A stretch of DNA of 64,000 nt, from contig MU394094.1 of the NCBI GenBank assembly GCA_022578605.1, forward strand, positions 124,001 to 188,000. The letters are read 5' to 3'. Within the stretch, counting starts at the first letter, position 1. Each line of letters starts with the position of its first letter. The notes beneath the pieces were generated by a model. It did no database searches. It saw nothing but the letters and a program-made list of their open reading frames with translations, and was not told the DNA's origin. Of the stretch, positions 13,822 through 25,184 are shown in pieces. The DNA is from Camillea tinctor. Its lineage: Eukaryota; Ascomycota; Sordariomycetes; Xylariales; Xylariaceae. The translations under genes were made by a program, and so were the position numbers.

Positions 13822-13986
13822 TGTTAGTAAGTATACGTATTAAAAAAGATAGAAATAATAAATATAAAAAACGGTTATATATTTGTATTTAAGAAAGAAA
13901 CTATTTAACTGAAGTTGCGCAAAAAAGCGCAACTTATTTATATACAAGGTACATTGTAACTTTTTATTCTTGTTATGTAACTATTA
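13822..13986. repeat. Left 165-bp LTR
   Basis: Begins TGTTAGTAAGTATACG and ends ATGTAACTATTA. It contains a perfect hairpin (13912-13935: AAGTTGCGC, six A, GCGCAACTT). Its outer (left) half keeps several G residues that are A in the right LTR, while its inner half has T or A where the right LTR keeps C or G. Confidence 0.92.
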
Positions 13987-16408
13987 TTTACTTTATTTTT
14001 TTTCGCGAAAAAATTGCAAACTTGCTATATTACTTTCTGTTTAACCTATTTTTTTAGTTTAATTACAATTTAGTTCTTTTTAACTAATATTTTTATTGCT
14101 TTATTAAGTGCTATTTTTGTTATTGCATTTACTAAGTTGTAACTTTTGTAAATCTATTAAATGTTATTAATTTCTTAATTTTTATATAATTGCCGTAAAG
14201 CTATTAAGTTAATTATAAGTTTTTTTTTATTAATAGTTTTTATTTATATAAAGCATTAATATAAAAAAAATAAGTTAATATAAAGTATAAAAGAGATTTT
14301 TAAGTAAAATATGCGGTTTATAATCGTATTAAGTGTTTAATATATTACGTATTTAACATTAAACCTTTAAACTATCTTATAAATTTTACTTACAAGTATA
14401 TTGCGCATTACTTATTTATATTTAGTAAAAAACTAATAAATTACATTATTTATAATTTTTAGCTTATTATTTTATATTATAAGTTTTTTATTTTTTAATA
14501 TAATAAAATAACTAATTTATAAATTTATATTTTTATTATTAACAAATAAACTATTTATAAACACGTATAAATAAAGGTTTTTTAAGTTAAAAGTAACGAA
14601 ATTAAAGCTATGCTTTTTATTAACTATTTACTATTAAATTTAAGTATTTAAAACTTTAGCTTTTTTAATATTAAGTTTTATATATTACGCAATTATTAAA
14701 TAATTAAAAGCTGCTTTTAATTAATAAATAAAGAAAATATAAGCTTTTTAAGCTTTTTATTTTATATATTTTTTAATTATATTAAAAGCTTTAAAATTTA
14801 ACAATTTTAATTTTTTAGCTTAACTTTTTTATTTAATTAAAATATCGTACTTTTTTTTATAAACTATTAAGCGCAATTTATTAAAGTTTTTAATTGCTTC
14901 GTTTTTTAATATTTTTTAAAAATATGCTTTAATATTAGCTTTAATTAATACTTTATTTTTTTTTTTTAAAAATTTTAAAATATTAATATTTAGCATATTA
15001 TTAATTTGTAAGCTTATTATTTTAAAAAGTTGTTCTTTTTTTATAATTAATAAGTAAAGGTTAAAGGTTAACGGTTTTATGCTTAATTTGTATTAATAAT
15101 ATTTTAAGTATATTTTAAACTAATATGTACTTAATTTTGTAAGTTTATATAATAACTTTATAACATGCAATAGCGTTTTTTTAAAATATTTATTTTTTTA
15201 ATTCTAATAATAAATATATAAAAATCACACGTTACATTAAAGTTTTTAACTATATATATATTATTGTAATATTGCAAATTATAACTTTTATACTTTGCTA
15301 TCGAAACATTAATACTAAAGCCATTATTAATTTTTAGCTTGCTTTTTAAATAATTAAAGTATATATTATAATAAATTCCTTATTTAAGTCTTTATACCTT
15401 TATACCATTAATTTAAACTTTTTATATAAAGCTACTATATTTTTTTTTTTAATTTCCCAAACTATTTATAATTTAAACATTATAGCATTTTAATAAACCG
15501 TTTTATTATATATAACAGGTTATAAAATGCCATTTATAAATAGTGCGTTTAACTTTATAAAGTTTAATGCTTTATATAGTTTTCTTTATACTAAAGTAAC
15601 ATTAATAGGAATTTCCAATCTATTAAGTTGTTAAAATATGTTACGTAATTCTTATTAATTCTACAAACGTAAATACCTTATTTTATTATTGCTATGTAAA
15701 GTGTAAACTGAAATTATTTAAGCATGCGCTTAAAGTTTACTTGTTTAAATTTTTTAAAGCGTTTTTAATATTTTATTAACGCTTTTTTTAATATAAAAGT
15801 TATTAAATAAAAATTGTTATTTTTAATATTCTATATAAAAATTAGCGCTTATATTGCTTTTTATTATAGTATATTAATTACGTAATTAAAAGTTTTTTAT
15901 TTTAATACTTAAAAATTAAATGCTTAAAAAACGCCTTTATTTACTACAAGTAGCAGTGTTATAAATTTTTATAATCGGTTTAAATTTTTTAAAGTTATAG
16001 CATTATTATTTTTAATAAGTCTTTATTATTTTTTTTAAAACTACTATTATTATTGTTATTAGGTTTTTTAAGTTAAAAAACTTAGTTAACCGTTACTTAA
16101 TATTGTAAATAGTAATAGTGTTAAAAATAAAGGTAATATAAATCGTTGTTTTTAAAAAAAAAAGAAATACGGGTTATATGTTGCAAAACGAAATGTTTAA
16201 AAAGCTTATTTGTTTAACATAAAAAAAATACTAGTATCGTTACTGCCATATTTTATTTCGCTATGCTTTTAAATAAAAATACAAAATACTAATAATAGTT
16301 TTTTATATTTACCTTAAATTACTATGCCTTTAAATAGAAATATAAAATATTTAAAAAAACTTTTACCTTGCAAATTTATGTTGCTATATATTTAGCAACA
16401 CTAATTAA

Positions 16409-16573
16409 TGTTAATAAGTATACGTATTAAAAAAGATAAAAATAACAAGTATAAAAAACGATTATATATTTGTATTTAAAGAAAGAACTATTTAACTAAA
16501 GTTGCGCAAAAAAGCGCAACTTATTTATGTGCGGGGTATATTGTGACTTCCTATCCTTGTCATGCAACCATCA
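16409..16573. repeat. Right 165-bp LTR
   Basis: Begins TGTTAATAAGTATACG and ends ATGCAACCATCA. It carries the same hairpin at 16499-16522. Its outer (right) end keeps C and G bases lost from the inner end of the left LTR. The change from AT-rich to normal base composition falls inside this LTR. Confidence 0.92.
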
Positions 16574-16578
16574 AGAGG
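16574..16578. repeat. Target-site duplication AGAGG, right copy
   Basis: Exact match to 13817-13821 and directly follows the right LTR. Confidence 0.9.
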
Positions 16579-17571
16579 ACTTGTTAGAAGTACACCTTGG
16601 TTGATATCATGGCCATTGTTATATCAAGCTATGACCCTAGGCTGGGGATATACTTGGCTGGGAGTTAATAGGGGTTCTAACCAACTTGTACCAATCATGA
16701 GATTCATGTCTCCCCATAACCATAGACGTTACTTGATATATTTAACTTGAAAAGTTGAACATAACAATGGGATAGTTACATATGATACAGTAACGTCTTG
16801 TAAAGCCTTTCAGTGGCCATTTTTCTTGACGTTATAATGCCATTGCACATTTATTATATACACATTTATAACATTCCGCACTCAACCGCTCTCCTACCAC
16901 CCCCATCTACTCTGCATCATGTATGATCGTTTTACCACCTTTCTATTTCACTCAATATTTCCGGCTAAGTGTAATGCCTTCAAGTTCCCAACGAAAACCC
17001 CCATAATTAGCAAAGGGTTTTACGATATCCGTGATTGGAGAAGCTTAAGACGCTGAAACCAATGGGGATCACTTCATTGCGCACACTGCGGTTACCCGAG
17101 AACACGGGATGAAGAAGGAGGCTTCCTGCCAGATTCCGCAAAATTGGGAGAGACAGTCCACAGAAATACAGCAAACGGAACGGATAAAAGCTTGTGAGAT
17201 AGTAAGTGAGAGACATGTTTCTATTGAACTGGAGATAGAGGGTACCTCCTACCAACAGCTGTATGAGGCTGTGAGGGACTAGGGACAGCAGTCCCTAGTC
17301 TACGACACCTAACCTTCGTACTGTTTGTTTAAATAGGAAGTTGAGAAACGTATATATGAAGGAATGTATTGATCTATGCTGTAAAACTAACGCCGACGTG
17401 CGATAATGTGAAAAGAAGAAACTATCACGAACTTGTAATGCAACGCAATCTTTATACACAGAAATGTGGTCCCTAGTTCCCCTAGTCCCCACAACACTAT
17501 GTGGCCTCAATCCCTTGTCGGTAAGGATATATTATGGCATTTTCTCCCCATCTATCCGAATTATCATTACT
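16579..17571. other. Gene-free stretch with a perfect inverted repeat
   Basis: No gene is supported. It contains a perfect 10-bp inverted repeat with a 4-base loop at 17277-17300 (GACTAGGGAC, AGCA, GTCCCTAGTC). Confidence 0.55.
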
Positions 17572-17699
17572 TGTCAGGGGTTAGGAAGGAATGAAGAATG
17601 TTTCCTATATATAGGTAACATTGACATCCGTAGTTGTAGCATTGTTCCTCGCACAACAACGTATTGATTACCTAGGCACTTGCTTGGTCCCTCGTGACA
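17572..17699 (+). repeat. Solo LTR, 128 bp (copy 2) with TTACT duplication
   Basis: Begins TGTCAGGGGTTAGGAAGG and ends CTCGTGACA, matching 2441-2571 along its length. The 5-mers on each side are identical: TTACT at 17567-17571 and TTACT at 17700-17704. This proves an insertion with these ends. With no internal sequence, it is a solo LTR. Short stretches shared with copy 1 include ATATAGGTAACA and GTTCCTCGCACAACAA. Confidence 0.85.
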
Positions 17700-17945
17700 T
17701 TACTTACTGGTATTGCTAGGAACCTTATAATCTAGGTAGTCTACGACAGCAGGTGGAAAGCTTGAACAGGAACGAACAGGGGGTTATCGAGCTTTATAGC
17801 AGTAAAAGACTTGCGAGAGCTTTGGTGGAGGGGGGGTAACACGTTCTAGGCTCTTTTTCAACATCTTCAAGACACATAATAGCATCGTGCGACAAGATGT
17901 GATAAAGTGGAAAGACAAGACCCTTTATTTTTATAGTGAAAGATA
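17700..17945. other. Short spacer between two LTR-type repeats
   Basis: After the TTACT duplication there is non-coding sequence without recognised features. It includes AGTCTACGACA (17738-17748), which also occurs next to the inverted repeat at 17296-17306. Confidence 0.45.
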
Positions 17946-18252
17946 TGTGACGGCCCTAATTTCATTCTTGTTGGTTGTATGATAGATGATGACTAAGGGC
18001 CCAAAGGCCTTAATCATCTCATAAGGTCTTAGCCATCTCATAGGGACTATAAAAGGGTTGCCAACGCTTCGCAACCCTCAACTAGATAGTTCCCTCTTTA
18101 GAGACACTTGAGTACACCAGTCTCCAACCCCTTTGTTTTTGTTATTATGTCTTTTCCTTTTTACGTACGTACACATACCTACAATTCTATACTAGTGAAA
18201 GCTGATTTCTTGGTATAGGAGTCTCCGGCCTTGCTCCAGGTTCTGTTACACA
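17946..18252 (+). repeat. Possible solo LTR of a second family, about 307 bp
   Basis: The segment begins TGTGACGGCCCTAA and ends GTTACACA, giving TG...CA ends with a 4-bp inverted terminus (TGTG/CACA). Inside it are a TATA-like ACTATAAAAGGG (about 18048) and a pyrimidine-rich stretch after it, the layout of an LTR promoter. TGTGACGG starts are common in fungal Gypsy-type LTRs. No target duplication is visible (AGATA before, TTGAT after), so the exact ends and the identity remain inference. Confidence 0.4.
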
Positions 18253-21200
18253 TTGATTCAATGATAATAAAATAAGAAACTTTGGCTTGAACATTGTGAC
18301 TCGCGTATGTAATAGTTACACTCTAGAAGAAAAATAGACTTCAACTACACTTTCGATAGTATCCTTTGTTGGGTAGGTTGTTATCGACCCATAACAGCTC
18401 TCTAGAGTGATGTAAGCTAACAGAGACCATTAGGTCTATAAGATCCCATATTAGTAATTGTCTTTTGAAAATCTGAAGCTGAATCCTTCACTTTGTAACA
18501 TCTTAATTATTTCTTTTGTATAATGTGCGGATCATAATTCCGCTAAATGATCAATGAATCTACCTGCCTACTTGGCTACATAGTAAAGTAAAGGGTATTA
18601 ACTATCACCTGCTGAGAACGAGATGAGTCAAAGGTACTGAAAACGATGAGGTGGATATGTATACACATCAAGGAAGTGGTAAACAGGCATACGTTCTCTA
18701 GAGTTTTCCATGTGGTTTCTTGGCTGTCCTTCTCGATCCAATGAGCAGCTTTCACATACTTTTACCTTTCCTGAGTGATTTACCATGCGCCTACTTGTTC
18801 ACTTGATAGCGGCTTTATACGATGAATAATTACTTACCTATATAGTAGGGTGTACTCTTAGGTATATCTATATAAACTCCATTATGGAATTGTTGTTGTC
18901 CTAGCATCGTATCCTATTAATTTTGCCAACATAGGTATTGAAACCTACGATATTTCTACTATATAGCCTTTTGTCAAGAACGAGCCCTCAAATATCTCTT
19001 CTATTCATCCAGTTCTTTGCTTTAAGTATTCCTCCTTTTCTATAGGGTTTCATGAGCATTGTCACTCAAAGGCTTACATATACGGATTGTGGATGAGTGG
19101 AAACAACACGTGTAGATACAATAATGCGGGCAACACCTGGTGAGTCTTGCACTGGGCCGGAGTGAACATTAATTCCATTCCGTACGATGATAGTTACGAG
19201 TCGATGATGTCACTTATAGGATGGTAATTTGAGAAGGAGATATGCATCGTTTATAGGTTGAAGGCATTTAACACGAGATAACTAAAGCAGGATGACTTCT
19301 AAGCTAAAACTGTGGCCTTGTTATGACTGAGACTAGAGGTCTAGAGGTCTTGAGGCCTGAGCGTACGCTATATTGTATATAAAGAATATAGACACATGAA
19401 TGTCTATTACTGTAATCCTATAACCTCCTAATTACGCATGTACGCATCAGGTATACTAAGTGATTCGTTATAACGTACATAATACCTCCCCCCTTTCTAA
19501 GGTTATTGGACCTTTCTCCCAGGTCCCTTTGATATCACTACTGGCTTCAGGCTTCCATATCGACATCTAGTCCTCCCCCACCTTGGCCTTGGACGTTGTC
19601 CATATCACTGGCCTGGAGAAGTCCATGATACTACTTTTTCTTCCTTTTCTAACAACGAAGCCCTGCTTGAATATGATATTCACCGCTTATTACAAAGGAC
19701 CAGGTTCCATTCGTTCGAATAGTGTTCGCGGCATCTCTTAGAGTGTCGATCTATTTCTATCACAATCTATATAGCAAAGAGTTTCTTCCGTCCGTGCGGT
19801 CATGGATACTTCGGGTTTTCTCTCGCAATAGAAAAAAGGTTGACTTTACTAACTAGAATATATATCAATGTAGAAACGATGAATTCCCACGATGTCACTT
19901 TGGGGGTGGGGAGCCATCCCATTTAACCTAGGTATATGGGTCACTCCTTTTCCTTCAACTGATGTGCTCATACTCTTCCTTATCTTTTGGCGTAAGTCAT
20001 CTCCTTTAGTCTTTTTTTAGACTAACCTACGGTATGTCAAATTAAATATTTCCAGGTGACAAGAGGTAATGTTTTGACTCTGTCATCGATGAACTGGCTA
20101 GTCATATGAATTCATTTCTATACTCCTAGCGTGGGATATATATCTGAGCAACGAAGAGGAATAAAAGGAGTACTGACTTACAACAGACTCACATGTTCAT
20201 AGCATATACATGCATAAGGATCTGCCTAATTTTTTTTTCGTAATCAGTTTTAGGTGGTTGATCGTATCTCCGAAATCCTACTTCGGGAGTAGACGATCAC
20301 AGCGACTACCAGCGGTCACGACATAAGGCCATACTTTGACCGGCTCCGATGCCGCACATTATTTCTTTCTCTAGTCCTTCCTCAGGATGGATTGCAAAGG
20401 CCATTGGTTCTAGCAGGTCTATGTATTGGGAATACTTACTACAAATGAATCATGACTATCGGCTTGGACGGGAGATAGCCTGTGTAGCCGCACCACCCGC
20501 AGACTCGCCCCAATCGCGCGCTTGGCCCCCTTTTCGGTTATGAGATTTTTGCACCCCGCTTGTGGGCGCCAACATGGTGGGATGGAGTTGTGCCCGGACC
20601 CGGCACGGATATGATCATCCTTCACCCTCCCCTCTGTCAACCCCCGGAGAAGAGCACGATGAGCCGATCAGAAAAGAATTGCGAGGTAGGGAGGCCCCGG
20701 TCCACACGTTGGCGGTACATTCATACCTAATGTACATAGCACATCTAGTAGTATTTAGTGTTCGCTTGCTTGCCCACCTAGTAAATGTGACAAATGTGAC
20801 CGTTGAGGATAATGCAAGAGCTCTTATTGGCTGTTCTGAGCGGCGACTACGGGAAAATATTCGGGTTGTGGTTGGATTGTATGTAATTACGGCACTTACA
20901 CTGCACTGCACCCCGTCGATGGCCTACCAAGGAGATACTTGGCATTTTTGACAACCCGGAGGGCAAATAAGGAAAGCCTCGTCGGTCATGCATGCAGGCC
21001 ACTTCATCGTTCGCAACCCCCATCTGCAGCCGTTTTTGCAGAGTCAGGAAACTAGAAATATTAGCATTCAATAGGCAGGCAAAGGGAGATGGAGAGAAAG
21101 ATAGAATGTGATATAACTGCGTAGAGAACCCCAGCGGAGTGGCTACCCTGAAAGCGCTAGTCTGAGATAGGCTACCCGGGAGTGATGATCATCAATATCG

Positions 21201-24064
21201 TGAGCTTCATTGTTCTCTTCGCCATACCCTCGTCGCCGGTAGGAGATAGCCGAAGATCTGCCACGGGGGAGGGGAAGAGGGGGAGGGGGTTGCTGTGAGT
21301 TGCAGCATTTGCTTTTCCTGTAAATGGAAAATGTGATGGAACCCGTGAGATTTTGGAGAGTTACCAGATGTGCAAAAAGGAACATAAGCTCCCCCGACTG
21401 ACTCATACTCTTATGCTTTGCGTGCTATATAGATGATAAGGTGAGAGAGGCAGAAGAGTAAGAGGCCTCTACCTAGTTACTATTCCCTTTCCCGCCACCC
21501 CTGCCTCATTCTGGCCCCCCTTTTGTGCCTCACCTTTTTTTTGAGCTGCCAAGGGGCGGAATTTAGAGAGAAGAGATGGACGAATGAACGGCTAGGGATG
21601 AGATGTGCATGATCGCCCACCAAGGGTTCCAGGGACTCGTGATGTAACTGGATTGATAAGAAGACAATGGAAGATGATCGAGATAGTCGTCTGCTTGCTG
21701 GTCTGATTTTCAAAGTCGCGGACCTGCTGAGACGAACCACAATGAAAACACATCAGATGGAATTATATACTCTTCCTATAGCCTAGCTTCTGAGGTCGCC
21801 GTCGCTCGTATCATCATCGTATGAGTCCTTTGTTTCTTGGTGACAAACGAGTTGCATCTAGGCTGCTAGGTTAACAGTTGCTCAAAACTATCCCTGCCTC
21901 GCATCTGCCGCTCCCCGCATCACGCACAAAGTGCATATAGTGTATGTATTAGTTATTAACCTAACCTAAGGGAACAATAACCCAGTGAGACTATTGAGCC
22001 TACCCACTTTATTAACCCACGACCTTTTCTTACTTGGTAAACCCGGCTATAGGCTCTCGTTGGAACTTAGCCTGGGTATCTTATGCGCATACTGGAGGAG
22101 TGTTTTTTCTTTCTCCCTCTTTTCTTTTCTTTTCTCTCCTCTTTTACTAGGTGCCTAGGTTTTGCAGAAATATCCATCGTCATTCTAGTTGGGGGAGCTG
22201 TGATGGCCCATGTCAAAAGTTCGCCTCTAGTAGTCTTATAGTGGCGAGCTTAAGCCTACATTGATCGATGTCTATGCTACCACCTTAAGGGAACACCAAA
22301 ACTAACCCCCTCTCCTAAAAAAACATACCGCTTTGCCAAGTGCATGTAATAATAATAAAAGCAACCTAGATAGAGAGCTACGTTGACTTTTAATAGATTT
22401 ATGTACTAAATGTTATAAATTCATATAATACGGCCAAGGTTAATATTTAATAGTTACCTAGGTAGGTACTATTACTTGACTATAAAGTAGCAAAGTGGTA
22501 TCAATTAGTATAAATCTCCCTACTTTATCTGCTCGACCCACTAAATCATCAGCGATGCAGCACAGAAAAGAAAAATAAAACGATCGTGTGTATAATACAA
22601 GGGATCCTCTCCCTTGAATTAACCTAGTTTTTTTTTTTTTTCTTTTTTCCTTGACACCATGGTTAGCTCCGGCAGTCTATATTACTTCGTATGCATCAAA
22701 GCCTAATGAGTATGTAGCTACTCCGTAAGTTACTTGCTATTCCCGATTAAGGAAGCTAACTACGTAGCTGGCTGACAAGTATGTAAGATTATGTATTGCT
22801 AGATATATATCAGACTCCCAATCCAAGTGCTTGTTGATACGCTGGCTGGTGGTAAAATAGGATACATAGCGGTTAGCTGTCACAAGACGATCCGCGATTC
22901 TGGTACAGTACCATCCGGGGCCAGCCACCCACCCGAAAAATTGGTTGCTAAAACTTGCTGCAGCATGCAGAAAGGACAGCGATCTTAGCGTCACGCTACC
23001 TTGTTGGTAAAAGACCATGAGATCAGGTCTCAGATGTTAACCTAGGGTAAGACATCACTTTTGAACCTTATCGCTTTTGCCTCGCACCTTTTTGTGATGA
23101 TGGAGGTGACCATCTGAGCAGGGTATAAACAAGGGGGGAAGAAAGAATTATAGGTTAATGCTACTTAGTTGTGGTTAACTGTTGTCTTTTCCTTTCCCTG
23201 CCTTTAAAAAAAAGGTAATGAATAAAATAGAACCAAAAAAAATATAAGCTCTGAAAATTAGGAATAGGTATTAGGTAGATTACCAGACGTAAACGGTGAT
23301 GACGATGTCCCCTACCCCTTTGTACATTATTCCTTTACTTCAACCCCAAACAGTTGACTAGCCAGCTGCGAAACTTTACCGGAAACCCTTTCTACTCCTG
23401 CATCCCTTCAAAAAAAAAAAAAAGTCAGACGCCTCCCCAGGACTCTCTATTGACTCAGCTCCAGATGATGCGGGCACGGCACATACAAGCCAGGGGGAGG
23501 TAGAAGGGGGGATGGGATGAAAAGCATGGGTGATTTATTTAGCTAGACAGACGTCCGTGATTGGATGGACATGCGGGTTTCAATCATTGCCCATCATGCT
23601 AATATGCAACTTACATGTCGTAAGGCATGTGCTTGTTGTTGTTAGGTACTGTCGTCTCTCGTTTGCTGGCCCATTCTTATTCGGAACTGGGGCATATGGT
23701 TGCGCGCGAAATATAATAGCTACTTCTTAGCCCCCGTCTCCTGATTTCTTATTATAACTCCTCTTGTCCGCCCCCATCTTGAACAAGTAGTTGGAGTTCC
23801 GTATTGTTCCTTTTTATTTTTGAAATATTGCATTTCTTTGTTAGGATCTTAGCTATCCATATCCAAACTGCACAAAGAGAGCAGCTTCTGATATACGACG
23901 AAAGGCTCTCACGCATCATCGTCATTACCTATTGTCATCAGCAGCAACTACTATACGTTGATCAGTATAGCAAGCACGCTGCCCCCCCCCCCCTCCACCT
24001 CGCTTCCCCCCAAAATAAATTCACATACATACAAGACCTACTATCTTACAAATCCTCTTACATC
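18253..24064. other. Long gene-poor stretch
   Basis: About 5.8 kb without a supportable gene. A C-rich tract at 19485-19500 (a polypurine tract on the minus strand) is followed on that strand by TGTACGTTATAACG, which could be the edge of an old LTR element. An exact TACCTAGGTA lies at 22455-22464. Poly-A, poly-T and poly-C runs occur near 22620, 23410 and 23980. The last few hundred bases are probably promoter and leader of the gene at 24065. Confidence 0.45.
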
Positions 24065-24660
24065 ATGACCAAGCCGCTGAGGAAATCGAGCCTGTCGAGC
24101 ATCTCTGACGACGATATCGATGCAATCACTCCTTGCCCACTCCCAAAGAACAATACCACCCGGACTATGATATCACCGACGGAGCACTCCCATCCGATTG
24201 ACGAGGATTTCCGGACGAGAAGGTCGACATCCCCGAGCTCTGTTTGTTCTTCCCTCGCCGCGTGCGAATTCAGAGGCCGGAGGCGAGAGTCCATTAAGGC
24301 TCTAGAAGAGGGCACAGGGGGTGATCCAGAAAGGCTGTGGAAACGCATGCTCGCACTCCAACAAATCTACGGTTGCTACAATTCCGCAAGAATGAGTGCT
24401 GCGCTTAGCTCTGGCAATGCTAGTTTGTTGTTGCGTAAGTGGACTCGTTCGGGATTTGCCCTTTGTCTGGTTTCTCTCAGGTTTAACCTACATGACATCT
24501 TACATTAGTGCGGTCCGTACGCTGACTTGGCAATATTCTAGCCTCCAAAGCTTGTTTAGACTTGATGAACGAGCATATGGCCATGATTCCTGACGATGTT
24601 GAGCCCGTCGGATTGTACTTAGGCGAGGAGGGAGATTTAGCAGCGGGGAGAGACCACTGA
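24065..24660 (+). CDS. Small conserved fungal protein, function unknown
   Basis: Two exons are inferred: 24065-24434 and 24542-24660, with a 107-nt intron (GTAAGT...TTCTAG, phase 1). The product is 162 aa. It begins MTKPLRKSSLSSISDDDIDAI, has a low-complexity Ser/Thr/Arg-rich first half, then a more ordered segment with RRRESIKALEEG, ERLWKRMLALQQIYGCYNSAR and MSAALSSGNASLLLP. After the splice it continues SKACLDLMNEHMAMIPDDVE and ends in RDH. Reading through the intron instead gives a hydrophobic tail of no sense, so the splice is favoured. The LWKRMLALQ...YNSARM block resembles conserved uncharacterised Sordariomycete proteins as I remember them. No catalytic motif or signal peptide is visible. 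The start was chosen as the first ATG after a long pyrimidine- and AC-rich leader; the upstream in-frame codons contain no earlier ATG with protein-like sequence. Confidence 0.65.
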
Positions 24661-25184
24661 TATGAGCGGACCCTTGGGAGGATAATTTGAATTTCTTTGT
24701 GCGTTGGAGTTTGGGGCGGCAATGTCGATATCTTCACATGAGTTTCTTGGGAGAGAGGGGGAGGGGCACTAATGACGAGAACGAACGAACTAACCTAGAG
24801 GGAGAGGAATGGGGGTCAAGGCGCGGCGAAAAAAAATATTGAATTTTGATACCCCTAAATTGGAGTTTAGGCACGACTTTCCACTTCCACATTCGGACAC
24901 TGGGGTTAAGACATGCAGAACAGGCTTAGAATTTGTAATAATTTCTTATTCACAGGCGAAATTCAATACAAATTGATACTGCTGGCATAAGGATCTAAGT
25001 CATCTTCCTGTTGTGAAGCACGTGCTAACGACACACGCCCCAAGCCACACTAACCTGCGGAAAGCCCCTTAGCTAGTTCTTCGACAACTAATGCGCCGGG
25101 AGATCACCAGCACCAGGTTGGTAATATATGCCAGGCGCGCTCACGTTCACCCCTAAGTTTGCACCCTACCCTCATGATCAACGC
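24661..25184. other. Convergent intergenic region
   Basis: The 3' flanks of the genes at 24065 (+) and 25185 (-) meet here. No gene or clear structure was seen. Confidence 0.5.

Larger units (their letters stand above)
13822..16573. mobile_element. RIP-degraded LTR retrotransposon, 2752 bp, internally short
   Basis: Two direct repeats of exactly 165 bp (13822-13986 and 16409-16573) flank an extremely AT-rich interior, and a perfect AGAGG target duplication lies outside them. The LTRs start TGTTA and end CA in the right copy (TA in the mutated left copy). The interior has no open frame on either strand and no recognisable gag or pol. At 2.4 kb it is too short for a complete autonomous element, so it is either a non-autonomous element or a deleted one. 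Base differences between the two LTRs are almost all C-T or G-A transitions, as expected from repeat-induced point mutation. The orientation cannot be decided because no coding sequence, primer-binding site or polypurine tract survives clearly. Confidence 0.92.

Noticed and set aside
1738..15961. A shared 16-mer (ACAAGTAGCAGTGTTA) at 1738-1753 and inside the LTR element at 15946-15961
   Set aside because: One 16-base match between distant sites is within chance expectation for 64 kb, and similarity does not extend beyond it.
13822..16573. AT-rich block as a centromere or mitochondrial insertion
   Set aside because: It is bounded exactly by two 165-bp direct repeats and a 5-bp target duplication, which identifies it as a transposon.
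20562..20951. 129-codon plus-strand ORF as a gene
   Set aside because: Composition is irregular, there is no recognisable motif, and an overlapping minus-strand ORF is equally long. It is probably chance.
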